This document shows, one piece after another, positions 1 to 8,809 of a DNA stretch of 64,000 nt. The DNA comes from Enterobacterales bacterium CwR94. Lineage in GTDB: Bacteria > Pseudomonadota > Gammaproteobacteria > Enterobacterales > Enterobacteriaceae. Each line of letters begins with the position of its first letter. The stretch's first letter is position 1. The position numbers and the translations under genes were made by a program. The stretch spans positions 186,001-250,000 of the forward strand of contig KZ478064.1 in assembly GCA_002837195.1 (NCBI GenBank), read 5' to 3'. The notes beneath the pieces were generated by a model. The model ran no database searches, was not told the DNA's origin, and saw nothing but the letters and a program-made list of their open reading frames with translations.

Positions 1-894
1 AGGATAATTCCCTGGTCTACTGTTGATAGCTTAAAATATCTGAGTAAATTCAAACGACTACCCAATATTCGGGAGCCCAAGTTGTTTAATGAAAAGGTGC
101 TGAACCGTAAGTTCGTTAACGGTGACCATGTACGTTATGGGCGCTTGTCTGATAAGTATCACGTGCGAGAGTACATTGCGGCCAAAATTGGGGCTGAATA
201 CCTGATTCCTCTGATCTATGAGACAGATAATCCAACAAGCCTATTAAGTTTGCCCTCTTTAAAGGGGATGGTCGTCAAGCCGAACCATGCTTCAGGTATG
301 GTAGAGATCCTGCTTGAGGAGCCAGATGCCTTGAAAAAGCAGCAACTGGTGAACCGTTGTCAGGAGTGGCTGAAGACAGATTTCTCCAGTCAATATCGCG
401 AGATCCACTACCGTTACATCAAGCCGCGGATCCTGGTGGAAAAATTCATTGGTGAAGGGGGAGCTGCGCCAGTGGATTACAAATTCCATATGTTTAATAA
501 ACGTGATGGAAATTTTGAATACGTACTGCAAGTCATCTACAACCGCAACGAACCGCGCCTGTCGATGAACTTCTATGTCAATAACTTACAAATCGCTTTC
601 CACAAAATCCGTAATACCGGGCTGGATATTTCCAGGGATCAACCGGCGCTGGAGAATGCGTTAAGTCTGTCGCGAGAACTGGCGAGCGAGTTCGATTATG
701 TGCGAGTGGATTGGTACTTGCAGGGGGAGCAACTCTACTTTGGCGAACTGACCTTTACGCCAGGGGCTGGGTTGGTCACTGGGCTGGAGAAAGGCCTCAA
801 TGAAATGATGGGCGATATGTGGATTCAGGAGCGCAGACCTGTGATTGCGCGTGAAGAAGAACCGAAGATCGCCGCTGTACTAAAGAAGATTTAA
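1..894 (+). CDS. TupA-like ATP-grasp protein, 5' partial
   Basis: The frame is open from the first base of the window through to the TAA at 892-894, so the gene starts upstream and 297 residues of its C-terminal part are seen; the in-frame TTG at 82 is not needed as a start. The opening residues (LPNIREPKLFNEK) match the N-terminal block of the TupA-like ATP-grasp family, and the later block around VDYKFHMFN and the end LTFTPGAGL fit the metal/ATP-binding part of that fold. Family members are found in capsule, O-antigen and other polysaccharide loci, where they are thought to join an amino acid or other carboxylate to a sugar or peptide. Substrate is unknown. The upstream neighbour, which would show whether this belongs to a polysaccharide cluster, lies outside the window. 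Confidence 0.75.
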   Translation, partial: RIIPWSTVDSLKYLSKFKRLPNIREPKLFNEKVLNRKFVNGDHVRYGRLSDKYHVREYIAAKIGAEYLIPLIYETDNPTSLLSLPSLKGMVVKPNHASGMVEILLEEPDALKKQQLVNRCQEWLKTDFSSQYREIHYRYIKPRILVEKFIGEGGAAPVDYKFHMFNKRDGNFEYVLQVIYNRNEPRLSMNFYVNNLQIAFHKIRNTGLDISRDQPALENALSLSRELASEFDYVRVDWYLQGEQLYFGELTFTPGAGLVTGLEKGLNEMMGDMWIQERRPVIAREEEPKIAAVLKKI

Positions 895-939
895 AGCGTT
901 GAGCCGGGCGGAACATCTCGATTCCGCCCCGGAATCGCA

Positions 940-1221
940 TTAGGGTATTGGCCAGTCTGCCGGCGCGCGGCTCATGGTCTCGACAAACGCGGTTGAAATC
1001 ACATCCCACATATAGGCCATGTGTTCAGCACTGAACGTGATGCCTAACAGGCCCGTCACAAACCAGCACGACATTCCAATTCCCACACCCGTAAAGATAA
1101 AGGCAAGGCCTCGGCGGCTGCGCTGACGGCATTTCACGTTAAATGTGCTGGCAAAAAACATCATCAATGCACTGAATAATTCCCAACGCATTAAAAACAT
1201 ACTGGCGGTAATGGTGCCCAT
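940..1221 (-). CDS. yjcB: YjcB family small inner-membrane protein
   Basis: A 93-residue protein with two hydrophobic stretches (about residues 12-25 and 40-62) separated by a basic loop (KCRQRSRRG), as expected for a small inner-membrane protein. The N-terminal pattern LMRWELFSALMMFFAST and the central SCWFVTGLLGIT closely recall E. coli YjcB, and the position beside a cyclic-di-GMP enzyme and soxS is the same as in E. coli. No biochemical role is established for YjcB. A CRP-type site lies about 90 bases upstream of the start. It is transcribed away from the diguanylate cyclase gene and ends 45 bases after the ATP-grasp gene, in convergent arrangement. Confidence 0.85.
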   Translation of the reverse strand: MGTITASMFLMRWELFSALMMFFASTFNVKCRQRSRRGLAFIFTGVGIGMSCWFVTGLLGITFSAEHMAYMWDVISTAFVETMSRAPADWPIP

Positions 1222-1761
1222 GGCGACTCTCGTTCAGCAAACCCTGACATCGGGATAAACAGCGTTGAGCAGAATGTCAGGGTGATTTCCGCTGCTGTTT
1301 AAGGTTGAAGTGTGATCTGGGTCACATTGTATCATGGGGGAAAAGGGTGGGCATTATTTATGCAGCGCCAATTGAGGGATATTCCTCGTTTTTTTTACTT
1401 GCAATGGCGATAAATTCTGAAGGTGTCGTTGTTGTTATTCTTTGGTTAATAACTTCACAAATAATAAGGTTTTATTAACCAAATAAATGAGACAATAAAT
1501 AAAATGAATTCTCATTTGCTAAGTGGGTGATTTTTCAATGTAAATAGGTTATCAAATAAATCATTGGGTTATCGGTGTTTGTTTGGGAGTAATCCTGGCC
1601 TGTCAGCATTGTGCTCATTAATATGTGCCGCTATTATTTTGAAAACAGGTTAATTAGATCCAATAAATAATCAGAATTATTTAATGACGCAAGTCATTTA
1701 TATTGCGCACTTTTTCTACGTATCGCATCGATCACGATGCGTTAACACCAGGAAGCCTCAG
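1222..1761. other. 540-bp AT-rich divergent intergenic region
   Basis: No convincing coding frame. It separates the divergent yjcB and diguanylate cyclase genes and holds a clear CRP-type palindrome near the yjcB side. From about 1430 to 1690 it is strongly AT-rich with repeated AATAAAT-type runs, the sort of DNA bound by H-NS. Promoters for both genes should lie here, but I cannot place them with confidence. Confidence 0.6.
1311..1326. promoter_or_regulatory. CRP-type binding site
   Basis: The sequence TGTGATCTGGGTCACA matches the CRP consensus TGTGA-N6-TCACA exactly in both half sites, and the flanks (GAAG/TTGT) also fit the 22-bp consensus. The centre lies about 97 bases upstream of the yjcB start codon and about 440 bases upstream of the cyclase start, so control of yjcB is the likelier role. 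Binding is inferred from sequence only. Confidence 0.7.
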
Positions 1762-3078
1762 ATGGCAAAGCGAAACCCCGCGTTAACGGCGGCGCTTCTC
1801 CCTGATAAGCGAACGCTACCCACATTACGCCAAACGCTACGGCGTATTCATCTGACCATTATTGCGTGTGCGTTTATTCTGACGGGTGTCAGCCTGTCGG
1901 CGTTGTCGTTGCTGGCACTAAAAAACTATGCCGCCAGCAACCTTGAATTGGTGGCTTCCAGCGTCAGCATTTCCGCGCGGGGCGTGCTGATGCAAAACAA
2001 TGCCTCCGGTGCCAAAGAGATCCTCAGCAGTTTGGGGCAGCGGGGGTTATTCGCTGAGGGGATTATTGGTGACAGGCAGGGCAGCATTGCCCAGTGGCAA
2101 AAAGCCACGCCCTCTCATACGCGTTCATTGGATCGCGTGTTGGGGCGCTGGTTATTTCCCGATCCTGTCCGGGTGCCAGTGACGCATCACGGAAAGCCGT
2201 TGGGCTTTATTCAAATTACCGGTGATGCTGAAAATATTAGCCACTACTTACGTCTGGCGGGCATCTGGCTGTTAGGGTGTCTATTAACGATGGCACTGAT
2301 GGCGTGGTGGTTTTCACGTCGCATGCATCACGGCATCGTCTCTACACTGCAGAATATTGCGGCCGTTGCTCATGACGTTCGTATCCGCCGCGCCTTCTCA
2401 CAGCGGGTGCCCAGTGCACCTATTGCCGAGCTGAACAAACTCAGTAACGATTTTAATAGCCTGCTTGATGAACTGCAGGTCTGGCAGCACCACTGGCAAA
2501 ATGAAAATGATCTGCTGGCACACCAGGCGCAGCACGATGCCATGACGGGATTACCCAATCGCGCCGCGTTTGAGCGCGAGCTCAACCTGCGCTTTGCCAA
2601 GCCCGTCTCACGTCTGCGATTAGCGATGATGTTTATTGATGGCGACCGTTTTAAGCGCATCAATGATACCTGGGGACACGCTGTGGGGGATGAGGTGATT
2701 ATCGAGATGGCTCGCCGCTTGCGGAATGCATTGCGCACCGGGGATATGGTGGCTCGCTTGGGCGGTGATGAATTCGCGATTCTGCTGGCAGACATTGATG
2801 ATGAAGAGCAGGTCTCCAGCATCGCCCAGAAAATACTGCGCGCAATGGATGAGCCGATTCAACTGCCCAACGATTTAGCGTTGCAGCAATCGCTGAGTAT
2901 TGGTGTGGCGTTAGGGCGGGATTTCGCGACACCGCAGTCACTGCTTATGCAGGCGGATGCCGCGATGTACCACGTGAAAGAGATGGGTGGCGGCTGGTAT
3001 CTCTCGTCCGCATGCTGGGAATCGCCCGCCACCGCATCACATTATGATGCACGCAATGCCGTCGGGGCCGTGAAGTAG
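1762..3078 (+). CDS. Membrane-bound diguanylate cyclase (GGDEF, DgcN/YfiN-like)
   Basis: A predicted 438-residue enzyme that would join two GTP into cyclic-di-GMP. Domains in order: N-terminal transmembrane helix (about residues 28-52) after a TLRQTLRRIHL segment like that of E. coli DgcN; periplasmic CHASE8-like region; second helix (about 165-187) followed by a HAMP-like stretch; GGDEF domain with the active-site GGDEF at residues 334-338 and an RTGD inhibitory I-site at 325-328. The ATG at 1762 is chosen because AGGAAG sits about 8 bases upstream; an in-frame ATG at 1684 lacks this. In E. coli the gene at this place is pdeC (yjcC), a phosphodiesterase of opposite activity. Its last 37 bases overlap the 3' end of soxS on the other strand, and the C-terminal tail after MYHVKE is unlike usual GGDEF ends. 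Confidence 0.85.
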   Translation: MAKRNPALTAALLPDKRTLPTLRQTLRRIHLTIIACAFILTGVSLSALSLLALKNYAASNLELVASSVSISARGVLMQNNASGAKEILSSLGQRGLFAEGIIGDRQGSIAQWQKATPSHTRSLDRVLGRWLFPDPVRVPVTHHGKPLGFIQITGDAENISHYLRLAGIWLLGCLLTMALMAWWFSRRMHHGIVSTLQNIAAVAHDVRIRRAFSQRVPSAPIAELNKLSNDFNSLLDELQVWQHHWQNENDLLAHQAQHDAMTGLPNRAAFERELNLRFAKPVSRLRLAMMFIDGDRFKRINDTWGHAVGDEVIIEMARRLRNALRTGDMVARLGGDEFAILLADIDDEEQVSSIAQKILRAMDEPIQLPNDLALQQSLSIGVALGRDFATPQSLLMQADAAMYHVKEMGGGWYLSSACWESPATASHYDARNAVGAVK

Positions 3079-3443
3079 TGACCACCGATATCCCAGTTGC
3101 GTTGGCGCTGCAGATATTGGCGGCGCATGCTCTGGCGGTAGGAGGTGGGTGTTTGCGCAAACTGACGACGAAACACGCGCGAAAAGGTCTGCTGCGAGTC
3201 GTAACCGTATTGCATGGCGATATCAAACACCGGGCGTTGTGTGGTGCACAGCGCTTCCGCTGCCAGCGTTAAACGCCGCTCGCGAATGTAATTTCCCAGG
3301 GTTTGGTGGGTGACGGTGCGGAACATGCGCTGCAGATGCCACTTCGAGTAACCCGATTTCGCGGCGACTTCATCAATCGACAAACTTTTATCTAAGTTGG
3401 CGTCAATCCACTCGGTCAGAGTATGGATGATTTGATCGTGCAT
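3042..3443 (-). CDS. soxS: SoxS superoxide-response activator
   Basis: AraC-family protein made almost only of the DNA-binding domain with two helix-turn-helix motifs (SIDEVAAKSGYSKWHLQRMF and DIAMQYGYDSQQTFSRVFRR), close to E. coli SoxS along its length. It activates oxidative-stress genes (sodA, zwf, nfo, acrAB and others in E. coli). Transcription is expected from the SoxR-controlled promoter at 3545-3575. The start at 3443 is preceded by GGGAGAG. At 133 residues it is longer than the 107 of E. coli SoxS: about 26 residues follow the usual end (after TPTSYR), and this tail overlaps the 3' end of the cyclase gene. The extension could be harmless read-on past a lost stop codon. Confidence 0.95.
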   Translation of the reverse strand: MHDQIIHTLTEWIDANLDKSLSIDEVAAKSGYSKWHLQRMFRTVTHQTLGNYIRERRLTLAAEALCTTQRPVFDIAMQYGYDSQQTFSRVFRRQFAQTPTSYRQSMRRQYLQRQRNWDIGGHYFTAPTALRAS

Positions 3444-3544
3444 CGTGTCTCTCCCTTTTCAACTTGCCCCGTCAGGTCGGACATTACCGGATGGGCATGA
3501 ATCAGTGTTGGTTAAAGTATGTGCTCGCGTTCTGATGGTGGGGG

Positions 3545-3575
3545 AGTATAATTCCTCAAGTTAACTTGAGGTAAA
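3545..3575 (-). promoter_or_regulatory. soxS promoter with 19-bp spacer
   Basis: Reading the minus strand, a -35 TTTACC (3575-3570) and a -10 TATACT (3550-3545) are separated by 19 bases. This overlong spacer is the hallmark of MerR-family targets: oxidised SoxR untwists the DNA so that RNA polymerase can use the promoter. The spacer contains the SoxR palindrome. Confidence 0.9.
3554..3571. promoter_or_regulatory. SoxR box
   Basis: The perfect palindrome CCTCAAGTTAACTTGAGG is the same as the SoxR-binding site of E. coli soxS as I know it. It lies between the divergent soxS and soxR genes and ends 12 bases before the soxR start, so SoxR bound here can also affect its own transcription. Confidence 0.95.
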
Positions 3576-3583
3576 GGGGCTAA

Positions 3584-4060
3584 ATGAAAAAAGTTCGCAA
3601 CAGCAGCATGAAAAGTGTTTTGACGCCTGGCGAGGTCGCGAAGCGAAGCGGCGTGGCCGTATCAGCGCTGCACTTTTATGAGGCCAAAGGGCTGATTGCC
3701 AGTACGCGCAACAACGGGAACCAGCGGCGTTACGGACGTGATGTGCTCCGTCGGGTGGCGATTATCAAAGTGGCGCAGCGTATTGGCATTCCTTTAGCCA
3801 CCATCAGTGAGAGCCTGCAAGATGTCCCGGTGGATAAGCGCATCTCGCATCAGGAGTGGTCTGCGCTGACAGAACACTGGCGTGAAGAGTTAGATAAACG
3901 CATTGCGACCTTGCAACGCCTGCGCAACGATCTCAGTGGCTGTATTGGCTGCGGATGCCTGTCTACGCGGGATTGCCCACTGCGCAATCCGGGCGACAAA
4001 CTGGCAGAGAAAGGGACCGGCGCCATTCTGCTTGATCCCGGCCAGGATGATGAAAGCTAA
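3584..4060 (+). CDS. soxR: SoxR redox-sensing MerR-type regulator
   Basis: A 158-residue MerR-family protein. The N-terminal winged helix ([20 protein letters not shown]) is followed by a dimerisation helix and the [2Fe-2S] cluster ligands C120-x2-C123-x-C125-x5-C131 ([12 protein letters not shown]), all four present. Oxidation or nitrosylation of the cluster, or redox-cycling drugs, switch SoxR into an activator of soxS. The start codon ATG at 3584 follows AAAGGGG. It is divergent from soxS over a 140-base region. The protein has the usual length and nothing is missing, so the sensor is expected to work. Confidence 0.97.
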   Translation: MKKVRNSSMKSVLTPGEVAKRSGVAVSALHFYEAKGLIASTRNNGNQRRYGRDVLRRVAIIKVAQRIGIPLATISESLQDVPVDKRISHQEWSALTEHWREELDKRIATLQRLRNDLSGCIGCGCLSTRDCPLRNPGDKLAEKGTGAILLDPGQDDES

Positions 4061-4102
4061 GCGGCTATACTCAGTGCTGGCTTTGTTGAAACGGGAATTC
4101 TC

Positions 4103-4774
4103 ATGATCACTGTTCACCACTTACAGCACTCGCGATCGCATCGCATCATCTGGTTACTGGAGGAATTAGAGCTCCCTTACCAAATTAAAGCCTATCAGCG
4201 TGAAGCCCGTTTTCTGGCACCTGACGCGCTAAAGAAAATTCACCCATTGGGCAAATCGCCGGTGATAACCGATGAAAATCGCGTGATTGCCGAATCGGGT
4301 GCCATTCTGGAATACCTCGAACGGCAATATGACACGGACTACCGTTTGAGCCTGACCCATCCGGATGAACAGATTCAGTCTCGCTATTGGCTGCACTATG
4401 CGGAAGGCTCCTTAATGCCGCTGTTGGTGATGAAACTGATCTTTAACCAATTCAACAAGCCGCCTGTGCCCTGGTTACTGCGCCCAATAGGCGGGCTGTT
4501 TGCGCAGGGATTTAATAAGGCCTATTTGCTGAAGCAATTGGCTACGCATCAAGCGTTTATTGAAGCGCACCTGGCCGAACACGCCTGGTTTGCTGGTCGC
4601 ACGTTTAGCATTGCCGATGTGCAAATGAGCTATCCGGTGTTGGCGCTGCAAACACGGGGCGATGCCGGTGATTTCCCGGCAACCCAGGCCTGGCTGGAAA
4701 AAATTTGCCAACGTTCCGCCTGGATCCGCGCGCAAGAAAAGGGCGGCGCGCCCTTGGCTGGCACGCTGGAATAG
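4103..4774 (+). CDS. Glutathione S-transferase family protein
   Basis: A 223-residue cytosolic protein with the two-domain glutathione transferase layout. The N-terminal thioredoxin-like domain (to about residue 80) carries the cis-proline region KSPVITD and the glutathione-binding ESGAILEYL; the C-terminal helical domain includes the conserved FSIADVQMSYPV N-capping region. It would conjugate glutathione to electrophiles or act as a peroxidase; substrate unknown. It starts 42 bases after soxR and reads the same way, and a glutathione transferase occurs next to soxR in several enterobacteria. Membership of the redox-stress response fits the position but no SoxS box was identified upstream. 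Confidence 0.9.
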   Translation: MITVHHLQHSRSHRIIWLLEELELPYQIKAYQREARFLAPDALKKIHPLGKSPVITDENRVIAESGAILEYLERQYDTDYRLSLTHPDEQIQSRYWLHYAEGSLMPLLVMKLIFNQFNKPPVPWLLRPIGGLFAQGFNKAYLLKQLATHQAFIEAHLAEHAWFAGRTFSIADVQMSYPVLALQTRGDAGDFPATQAWLEKICQRSAWIRAQEKGGAPLAGTLE

Positions 4775-5133
4775 CCGGATACGGTGCAGCCTGCGCGTGG
4801 CGCTGGCCTGCGTGAAATAAGAAAAAGTGATTAGACGCAAGGGCTTGGGTGACGGCAGGCTGTGTATTGCGTCGCATTCACAGTATTCACTGCAGCAATC
4901 TGCAAATTTCGCCGCGATCGGTGTTGAAAAGACAGGCTAAAACTGAGGATAATCGTTTGCTTTTTTACGTTGCGCCGTGAGGCGATTTTTTTAGTGTACG
5001 GAAGTAAACGTTTGCTTTTTCGGTTCGTCCTTTTTTAACCGAAAGAATACTCCAGGGATGCAAGCGTTAAGCAACGACGGCGGTGCACTTTCGTACGCTG
5101 CACATAACAGAAAGAATTCGGGGAATCATCTCT
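4775..5133. other. Leader region of ghxP
   Basis: No gene seen. The region contains one good PurR-like palindrome (5002-5017) and a weaker copy (4947-4962, 10 of 16 bases, right half GTTTGCTT conserved) that are 55 bases apart centre to centre. The promoter of ghxP must be here. An in-frame ATG at 5083 would give a 17-residue longer protein but has no matching ribosome site. Confidence 0.55.
5002..5017. promoter_or_regulatory. PurR-type operator
   Basis: AAGTAAACGTTTGCTT matches the PurR consensus ACGCAAACGTTTGCGT at 13 of 16 positions, including the whole central AAACGTTTGC core. It sits about 117 bases before the ghxP start. Repression of a guanine/hypoxanthine importer by purine-loaded PurR is a natural logic; this is inference from the motif. 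Confidence 0.65.
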
Positions 5134-6480
5134 ATGTCCACTCCTGTAAACAAGACCAGCGGTCTCGACGCCTGGTTTAAAATTTCTGCGCGCGGCAGTA
5201 ACGTGCGTCAGGAAGTTCTGGCCGGTTTGACCACCTTTCTGGCCATGGTCTATTCCGTCATTGTCGTGCCAAGCATGCTTGGTAAAGCGGGTTTCCCGCC
5301 AGCGGCCGTGTTTGTCGCAACCTGTCTGGTGGCGGGCTTCGGCTCTATCATCATGGGGCTGTGGGCTAACCTGCCAATGGCGATTGGCTGTGCGATTTCA
5401 CTGACGGCGTTTACGGCGTTTAGCCTGGTGCTGGGCCAACAAATCAGTATCCCTGTGGCGTTAGGCGCCGTATTCCTGATGGGTGTGCTGTTTACGCTGA
5501 TTTCTGCCACCGGGATCCGCGGCTGGATCTTACGCAACTTACCGATGGGCGTGGCGCATGGTACGGGCGTGGGAATTGGCCTGTTTTTACTGCTGATTGC
5601 CGCAGATAGCGTGGGCCTGGTGGTAAAAAATCCGGCGGCCGGTTTACCTGTGGCACTCGGTGATTTTGCCTCGTTCCCGGTGTTAATGTCGCTGCTGGGC
5701 TTAGCCGTTATTTTTGGACTGGAAAAACGCCGCACCCCCGGCGGCATTCTGCTGACGGTTATCGCGATTTCTATCATTGGCCTGATCTTTGACCCGAACG
5801 TGAAATATCAGGGTCTGTTCGCGATGCCGAGCCTGAGCGATGCAGAAGGTAATTCGCTGGTCTTTAGCCTGGATATTATGGGCGCGCTCCAACCGATGGT
5901 TCTGCCAAGCGTTCTGGCCCTGGTCATGACCGCTGTGTTTGATGCCACTGGCACCATCCGTGCGGTAGCGGGGCAGGCGAACCTGTTAGACAAAAACAAT
6001 CAGATCATTGATGGCGGCAAAGCGCTGACCACTGACTCCGTCAGCTCCATTTTCTCAGGGTTGGTCGGTGCCTCGCCAGCGGCAGTGTATATCGAGTCGG
6101 CCGCGGGTACTGCTGCCGGTGGGAAAACCGGTCTGACCGCCTTGGTAGTGGGCGTGCTGTTCCTGCTGATCCTGTTCCTGTCGCCGCTGGCCTATCTGGT
6201 GCCAGGCTATGCCACAGCACCGGCGCTGATGTATGTCGGTTTGCTGATGCTGAGCAATGTGTCAAAAATTGATTTTGACGATTTTGTTGATGGCATGTCT
6301 GGTCTGGTCACGGCCGTCTTTATCGTACTGACCTGTAATATCGTGACCGGTATTATGCTGGGCTTCTCGGCGCTGGTGATTGGTCGTGTGGTCGCGGGCG
6401 AGTGGCGTAAACTGAATATTGGTACGCTGGTCATTGCGGTGGCACTGCTCACCTTCTACCTGGGCGGCTGGGCTATCTAA
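5134..6480 (+). CDS. ghxP: Guanine/hypoxanthine permease GhxP
   Basis: A 448-residue inner-membrane protein of the NCS2/AzgA-like purine permease group with about 12-14 membrane segments. It is strongly similar to E. coli YjcD (GhxP) from the N-terminus (MSTP...LDAWFKIS) to the last residues (FYLGGWAI), including the conserved blocks [25 protein letters not shown] and [14 protein letters not shown]. It imports guanine and hypoxanthine with protons for purine salvage. The ATG at 5134 matches the known start of the family; the frame is open further upstream. It lies between the glutathione transferase and yjcE as in E. coli and ends with its own terminator. Confidence 0.95.
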   Translation: MSTPVNKTSGLDAWFKISARGSNVRQEVLAGLTTFLAMVYSVIVVPSMLGKAGFPPAAVFVATCLVAGFGSIIMGLWANLPMAIGCAISLTAFTAFSLVLGQQISIPVALGAVFLMGVLFTLISATGIRGWILRNLPMGVAHGTGVGIGLFLLLIAADSVGLVVKNPAAGLPVALGDFASFPVLMSLLGLAVIFGLEKRRTPGGILLTVIAISIIGLIFDPNVKYQGLFAMPSLSDAEGNSLVFSLDIMGALQPMVLPSVLALVMTAVFDATGTIRAVAGQANLLDKNNQIIDGGKALTTDSVSSIFSGLVGASPAAVYIESAAGTAAGGKTGLTALVVGVLFLLILFLSPLAYLVPGYATAPALMYVGLLMLSNVSKIDFDDFVDGMSGLVTAVFIVLTCNIVTGIMLGFSALVIGRVVAGEWRKLNIGTLVIAVALLTFYLGGWAI

Positions 6481-6489
6481 CCGCTATCC

Positions 6490-6520
6490 TGCGTCTGACC
6501 CTGCTGGTCAGACGCATCTT
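6490..6520 (+). terminator. Rho-independent terminator of ghxP
   Basis: An 11-bp perfect stem (TGCGTCTGACC at 6490-6500 with GGTCAGACGCA at 6506-6516) around a 5-base loop, followed by TCTTT, ten bases after the ghxP stop codon. Confidence 0.8.
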
Positions 6521-6624
6521 TAAGGCGAAATTGCGCACGTGCGGTTTCGCCAGCCCCGCCTTTTCTGTTTTACTATCCCTGAGCCTGCTTATTAATTCGT
6601 TTCAACAAGGACATCAGGGAACGC

Positions 6625-8274
6625 ATGGAAATCTTCTTTACTATTTTGATTCTGACACTGGTGGTCTCCCTGTCAGGGGTGATTGCGCGCGTGATTCCGT
6701 TTCAAATCCCTCTCCCACTGGTACAAATTGCCCTCGGTGCGCTGTTAGCGTGGCCGACCTTTGGCCTGCATGTGGATTTTGACCCCGAACTCTTTCTGGT
6801 GCTGTTTATCCCGCCGCTGCTGTTTGCCGACGGCTGGAAAACGCCGACCAGTGAATTCCTGCACCATGGCCGTGAGATTATCGGCCTGGCGTTGGTATTA
6901 GTGATTATTACCGTGGTGGGGATTGGCTATCTGATTTACTGGCTGGTGCCGGGCATTCCCCTCATTCCTGCCTTTGCCCTCGCCGCGGTCTTGTCGCCAA
7001 CGGATGCGGTGGCGCTTTCCGGCATTGTCGGTGAAGGACGCATCCCGAAAAAAATCATGTCGATTCTGCAGGGCGAAGCCTTGATGAACGATGCCTCTGG
7101 CCTGGTGTCGCTAAAATTCGCGATTGCGGTGGCCATGGGCACCATGGTGTTCTCGGTAGGCGGTGCCACCGTTGAATTTATGAAAGTGGCGATTGGGGGA
7201 CTGCTGGCCGGTATTGCCATTTGCTGGCTGTATGGCAAATCACTGCGCTTGTTCAGCCGCATGAGCGGTGACGACCCGGCGACACAAACCGTCTTGCTGC
7301 TCCTGCTGCCGTTCGCGTCCTATTTGATTGCTGAACACATCGGAGTGTCCGGCATCCTGGCGGCGGTGGCGGCCGGGATGACGATCACCCGTTCGGGCAT
7401 TATTCGTCAGGCTCCGCTGGCCATGCGTTTGCGCGCAAACAGTGTCTGGCAGATGTTGGAATTTGTGTTTAACGGCATGGTGTTCCTGATGCTGGGTCTG
7501 CAATTACCGGGGATTCTGGATGTTTCGATTACCCAGGCCAACGCGGATCCCAATGTGGAATTGTGGATGTTGTTTGCCGATGTCTTGCTGGTGTATGCCG
7601 CGCTGATGATTGTGCGTTTTGGCTGGCTGTGGGGCATGAAAAACATCAGTGTGCACTGGCTCAAGAAAAAGCCGATGGAGTTCAGTCAGTACAGCACGCG
7701 TGAATTGTTTATTGCCTCTTTTGCCGGTGTGCGCGGGGCGATTACGCTGGCGGGTGTGTTGTCCATTCCCCTGTTCTTGCCTGACGGGACGGCCTTCCCC
7801 GCGCGTTATGAACTGGTGTTCCTGGCGACTGGCGTGATTCTGTTTTCACTGTTTGTCGGTGTGATTGTGCTGCCGATGTTGTTGCGTGGCGTGGAGAGCG
7901 GTGACAAACACGGTCACCGTCGTGAAATCCAGCAGGCGAGGGCGATCATGGCCGGTGTCGCGATTGAAAGCCTGTATAAGATGGAACAACGTCTGGCGAA
8001 AGACACCGAGGAAAACTTCGATCCTGAGTTGCTCAAAGAGGTCAGCTCGCGGGTCGTTGGCAATCTGCGCCGCCGGGTTGAGGGGAAAGAGGATATGGAA
8101 CGCGCGATGGTGGCGGAAAACCTGGAGCGCCGCTTCCGCTTAACGGCGCTGCGTGCCGAGCGCGCTGAGGTTTATCACTTGCGCGCAACGCAGGAGATCA
8201 GTAACGAGACCACCCAGCGTTTGCTGCACGATCTCGATTTACTGGAAGCCTTGCTGGTCGAGAAAGAAGAGTAA
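6625..8274 (+). CDS. yjcE: Na+/H+ antiporter YjcE (CPA1 family)
   Basis: A 549-residue inner-membrane protein of the CPA1 cation/proton antiporter family, the same length as E. coli YjcE. About 12 membrane segments span residues 1-415. The ion-binding region shows LSPTDAVALSGI (about 125-136) and the conserved ND pair in EALMNDASGLVS; a long cytosolic helical C-terminal tail rich in charged residues follows from about 420. It would exchange Na+ (or K+) for H+ and help pH and salt balance. Upstream spacing has AAGGACATCAGGG before the ATG. It is convergent with the Nudix gene, leaving only three bases between the stops. Confidence 0.93.
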   Translation: MEIFFTILILTLVVSLSGVIARVIPFQIPLPLVQIALGALLAWPTFGLHVDFDPELFLVLFIPPLLFADGWKTPTSEFLHHGREIIGLALVLVIITVVGIGYLIYWLVPGIPLIPAFALAAVLSPTDAVALSGIVGEGRIPKKIMSILQGEALMNDASGLVSLKFAIAVAMGTMVFSVGGATVEFMKVAIGGLLAGIAICWLYGKSLRLFSRMSGDDPATQTVLLLLLPFASYLIAEHIGVSGILAAVAAGMTITRSGIIRQAPLAMRLRANSVWQMLEFVFNGMVFLMLGLQLPGILDVSITQANADPNVELWMLFADVLLVYAALMIVRFGWLWGMKNISVHWLKKKPMEFSQYSTRELFIASFAGVRGAITLAGVLSIPLFLPDGTAFPARYELVFLATGVILFSLFVGVIVLPMLLRGVESGDKHGHRREIQQARAIMAGVAIESLYKMEQRLAKDTEENFDPELLKEVSSRVVGNLRRRVEGKEDMERAMVAENLERRFRLTALRAERAEVYHLRATQEISNETTQRLLHDLDLLEALLVEKEE

Positions 8275-8277
8275 TCT

Positions 8278-8700
8278 TTAGGGTTGCTCAGGCAGCAGGC
8301 CTGGGCAACCGCCGTTGACGCGCAATAGCGTGTGCAGTGGCGCAAACAGCGGCTCCGGTAACGCGTTGAGAGCAAACCAGTGCCACCCCTCGCATTTATC
8401 GGGCTCGCAACGCTGCGGCTCACCTTGTGCCTGCTGCGTGACCATAAACAACGTAATGTAGTGTTTGTGTTCGGCCGCAAACCAATCGTTGGTCCAGGGC
8501 GCCGCCGTGAAGTGGCTGGCGTGCAGCCCTGTCTCTTCAGCCAGTTCGCGCGCCGCGCAGGCCTCTGGCGTTTCGCCAAACTCCAAGTGTCCGCCTGGCG
8601 CTGCCCAATAGCCTGCACCGTGGCTGCCCTGACGACGGCCCAGCAACAGTTTCCCGTCACGAATGACCAACACCCCTATTCCAACTCTGACCACCGACAT
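8278..8700 (-). CDS. Nudix hydrolase (NUDT15/MutT-like)
   Basis: A 140-residue single-domain protein with a complete Nudix box GX5EX7REUXEEXGU (GHLEFGETPEACAAREL then AEETGL, about residues 36-58) for Mg2+-dependent pyrophosphate cleavage. The N-terminal GIGVLVIRDGKLLLGRRQGSHG resembles the group that hydrolyses damaged or unwanted nucleoside triphosphates. Substrate cannot be told from sequence. GAGGGGC precedes the ATG. The gene is convergent with yjcE and divergent from the exported GlcG-like gene. Confidence 0.9.
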   Translation of the reverse strand: MSVVRVGIGVLVIRDGKLLLGRRQGSHGAGYWAAPGGHLEFGETPEACAARELAEETGLHASHFTAAPWTNDWFAAEHKHYITLFMVTQQAQGEPQRCEPDKCEGWHWFALNALPEPLFAPLHTLLRVNGGCPGLLPEQP

Positions 8701-8809
8701 CGTTGCCCCTCCCCTGGTAGATCTACCAGGTTCGCCTGGTAATCAACACAATAGTTTCGCTTATCGATACTGCGTAAAGTTTGCACCATCAACTTAACGG
8801 AGAAAACCC

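Noticed and set aside
82-894. Complete ATP-grasp gene starting at TTG 82
   Set aside because: The frame is open to base 1 with family-like residues before the TTG, so the gene is 5' truncated by the window edge.
4061-4110. RyjA-like small RNA at the 3' end of soxR
   Set aside because: E. coli has an antisense RNA near here, but I see no conserved promoter or terminator to support one in this window.
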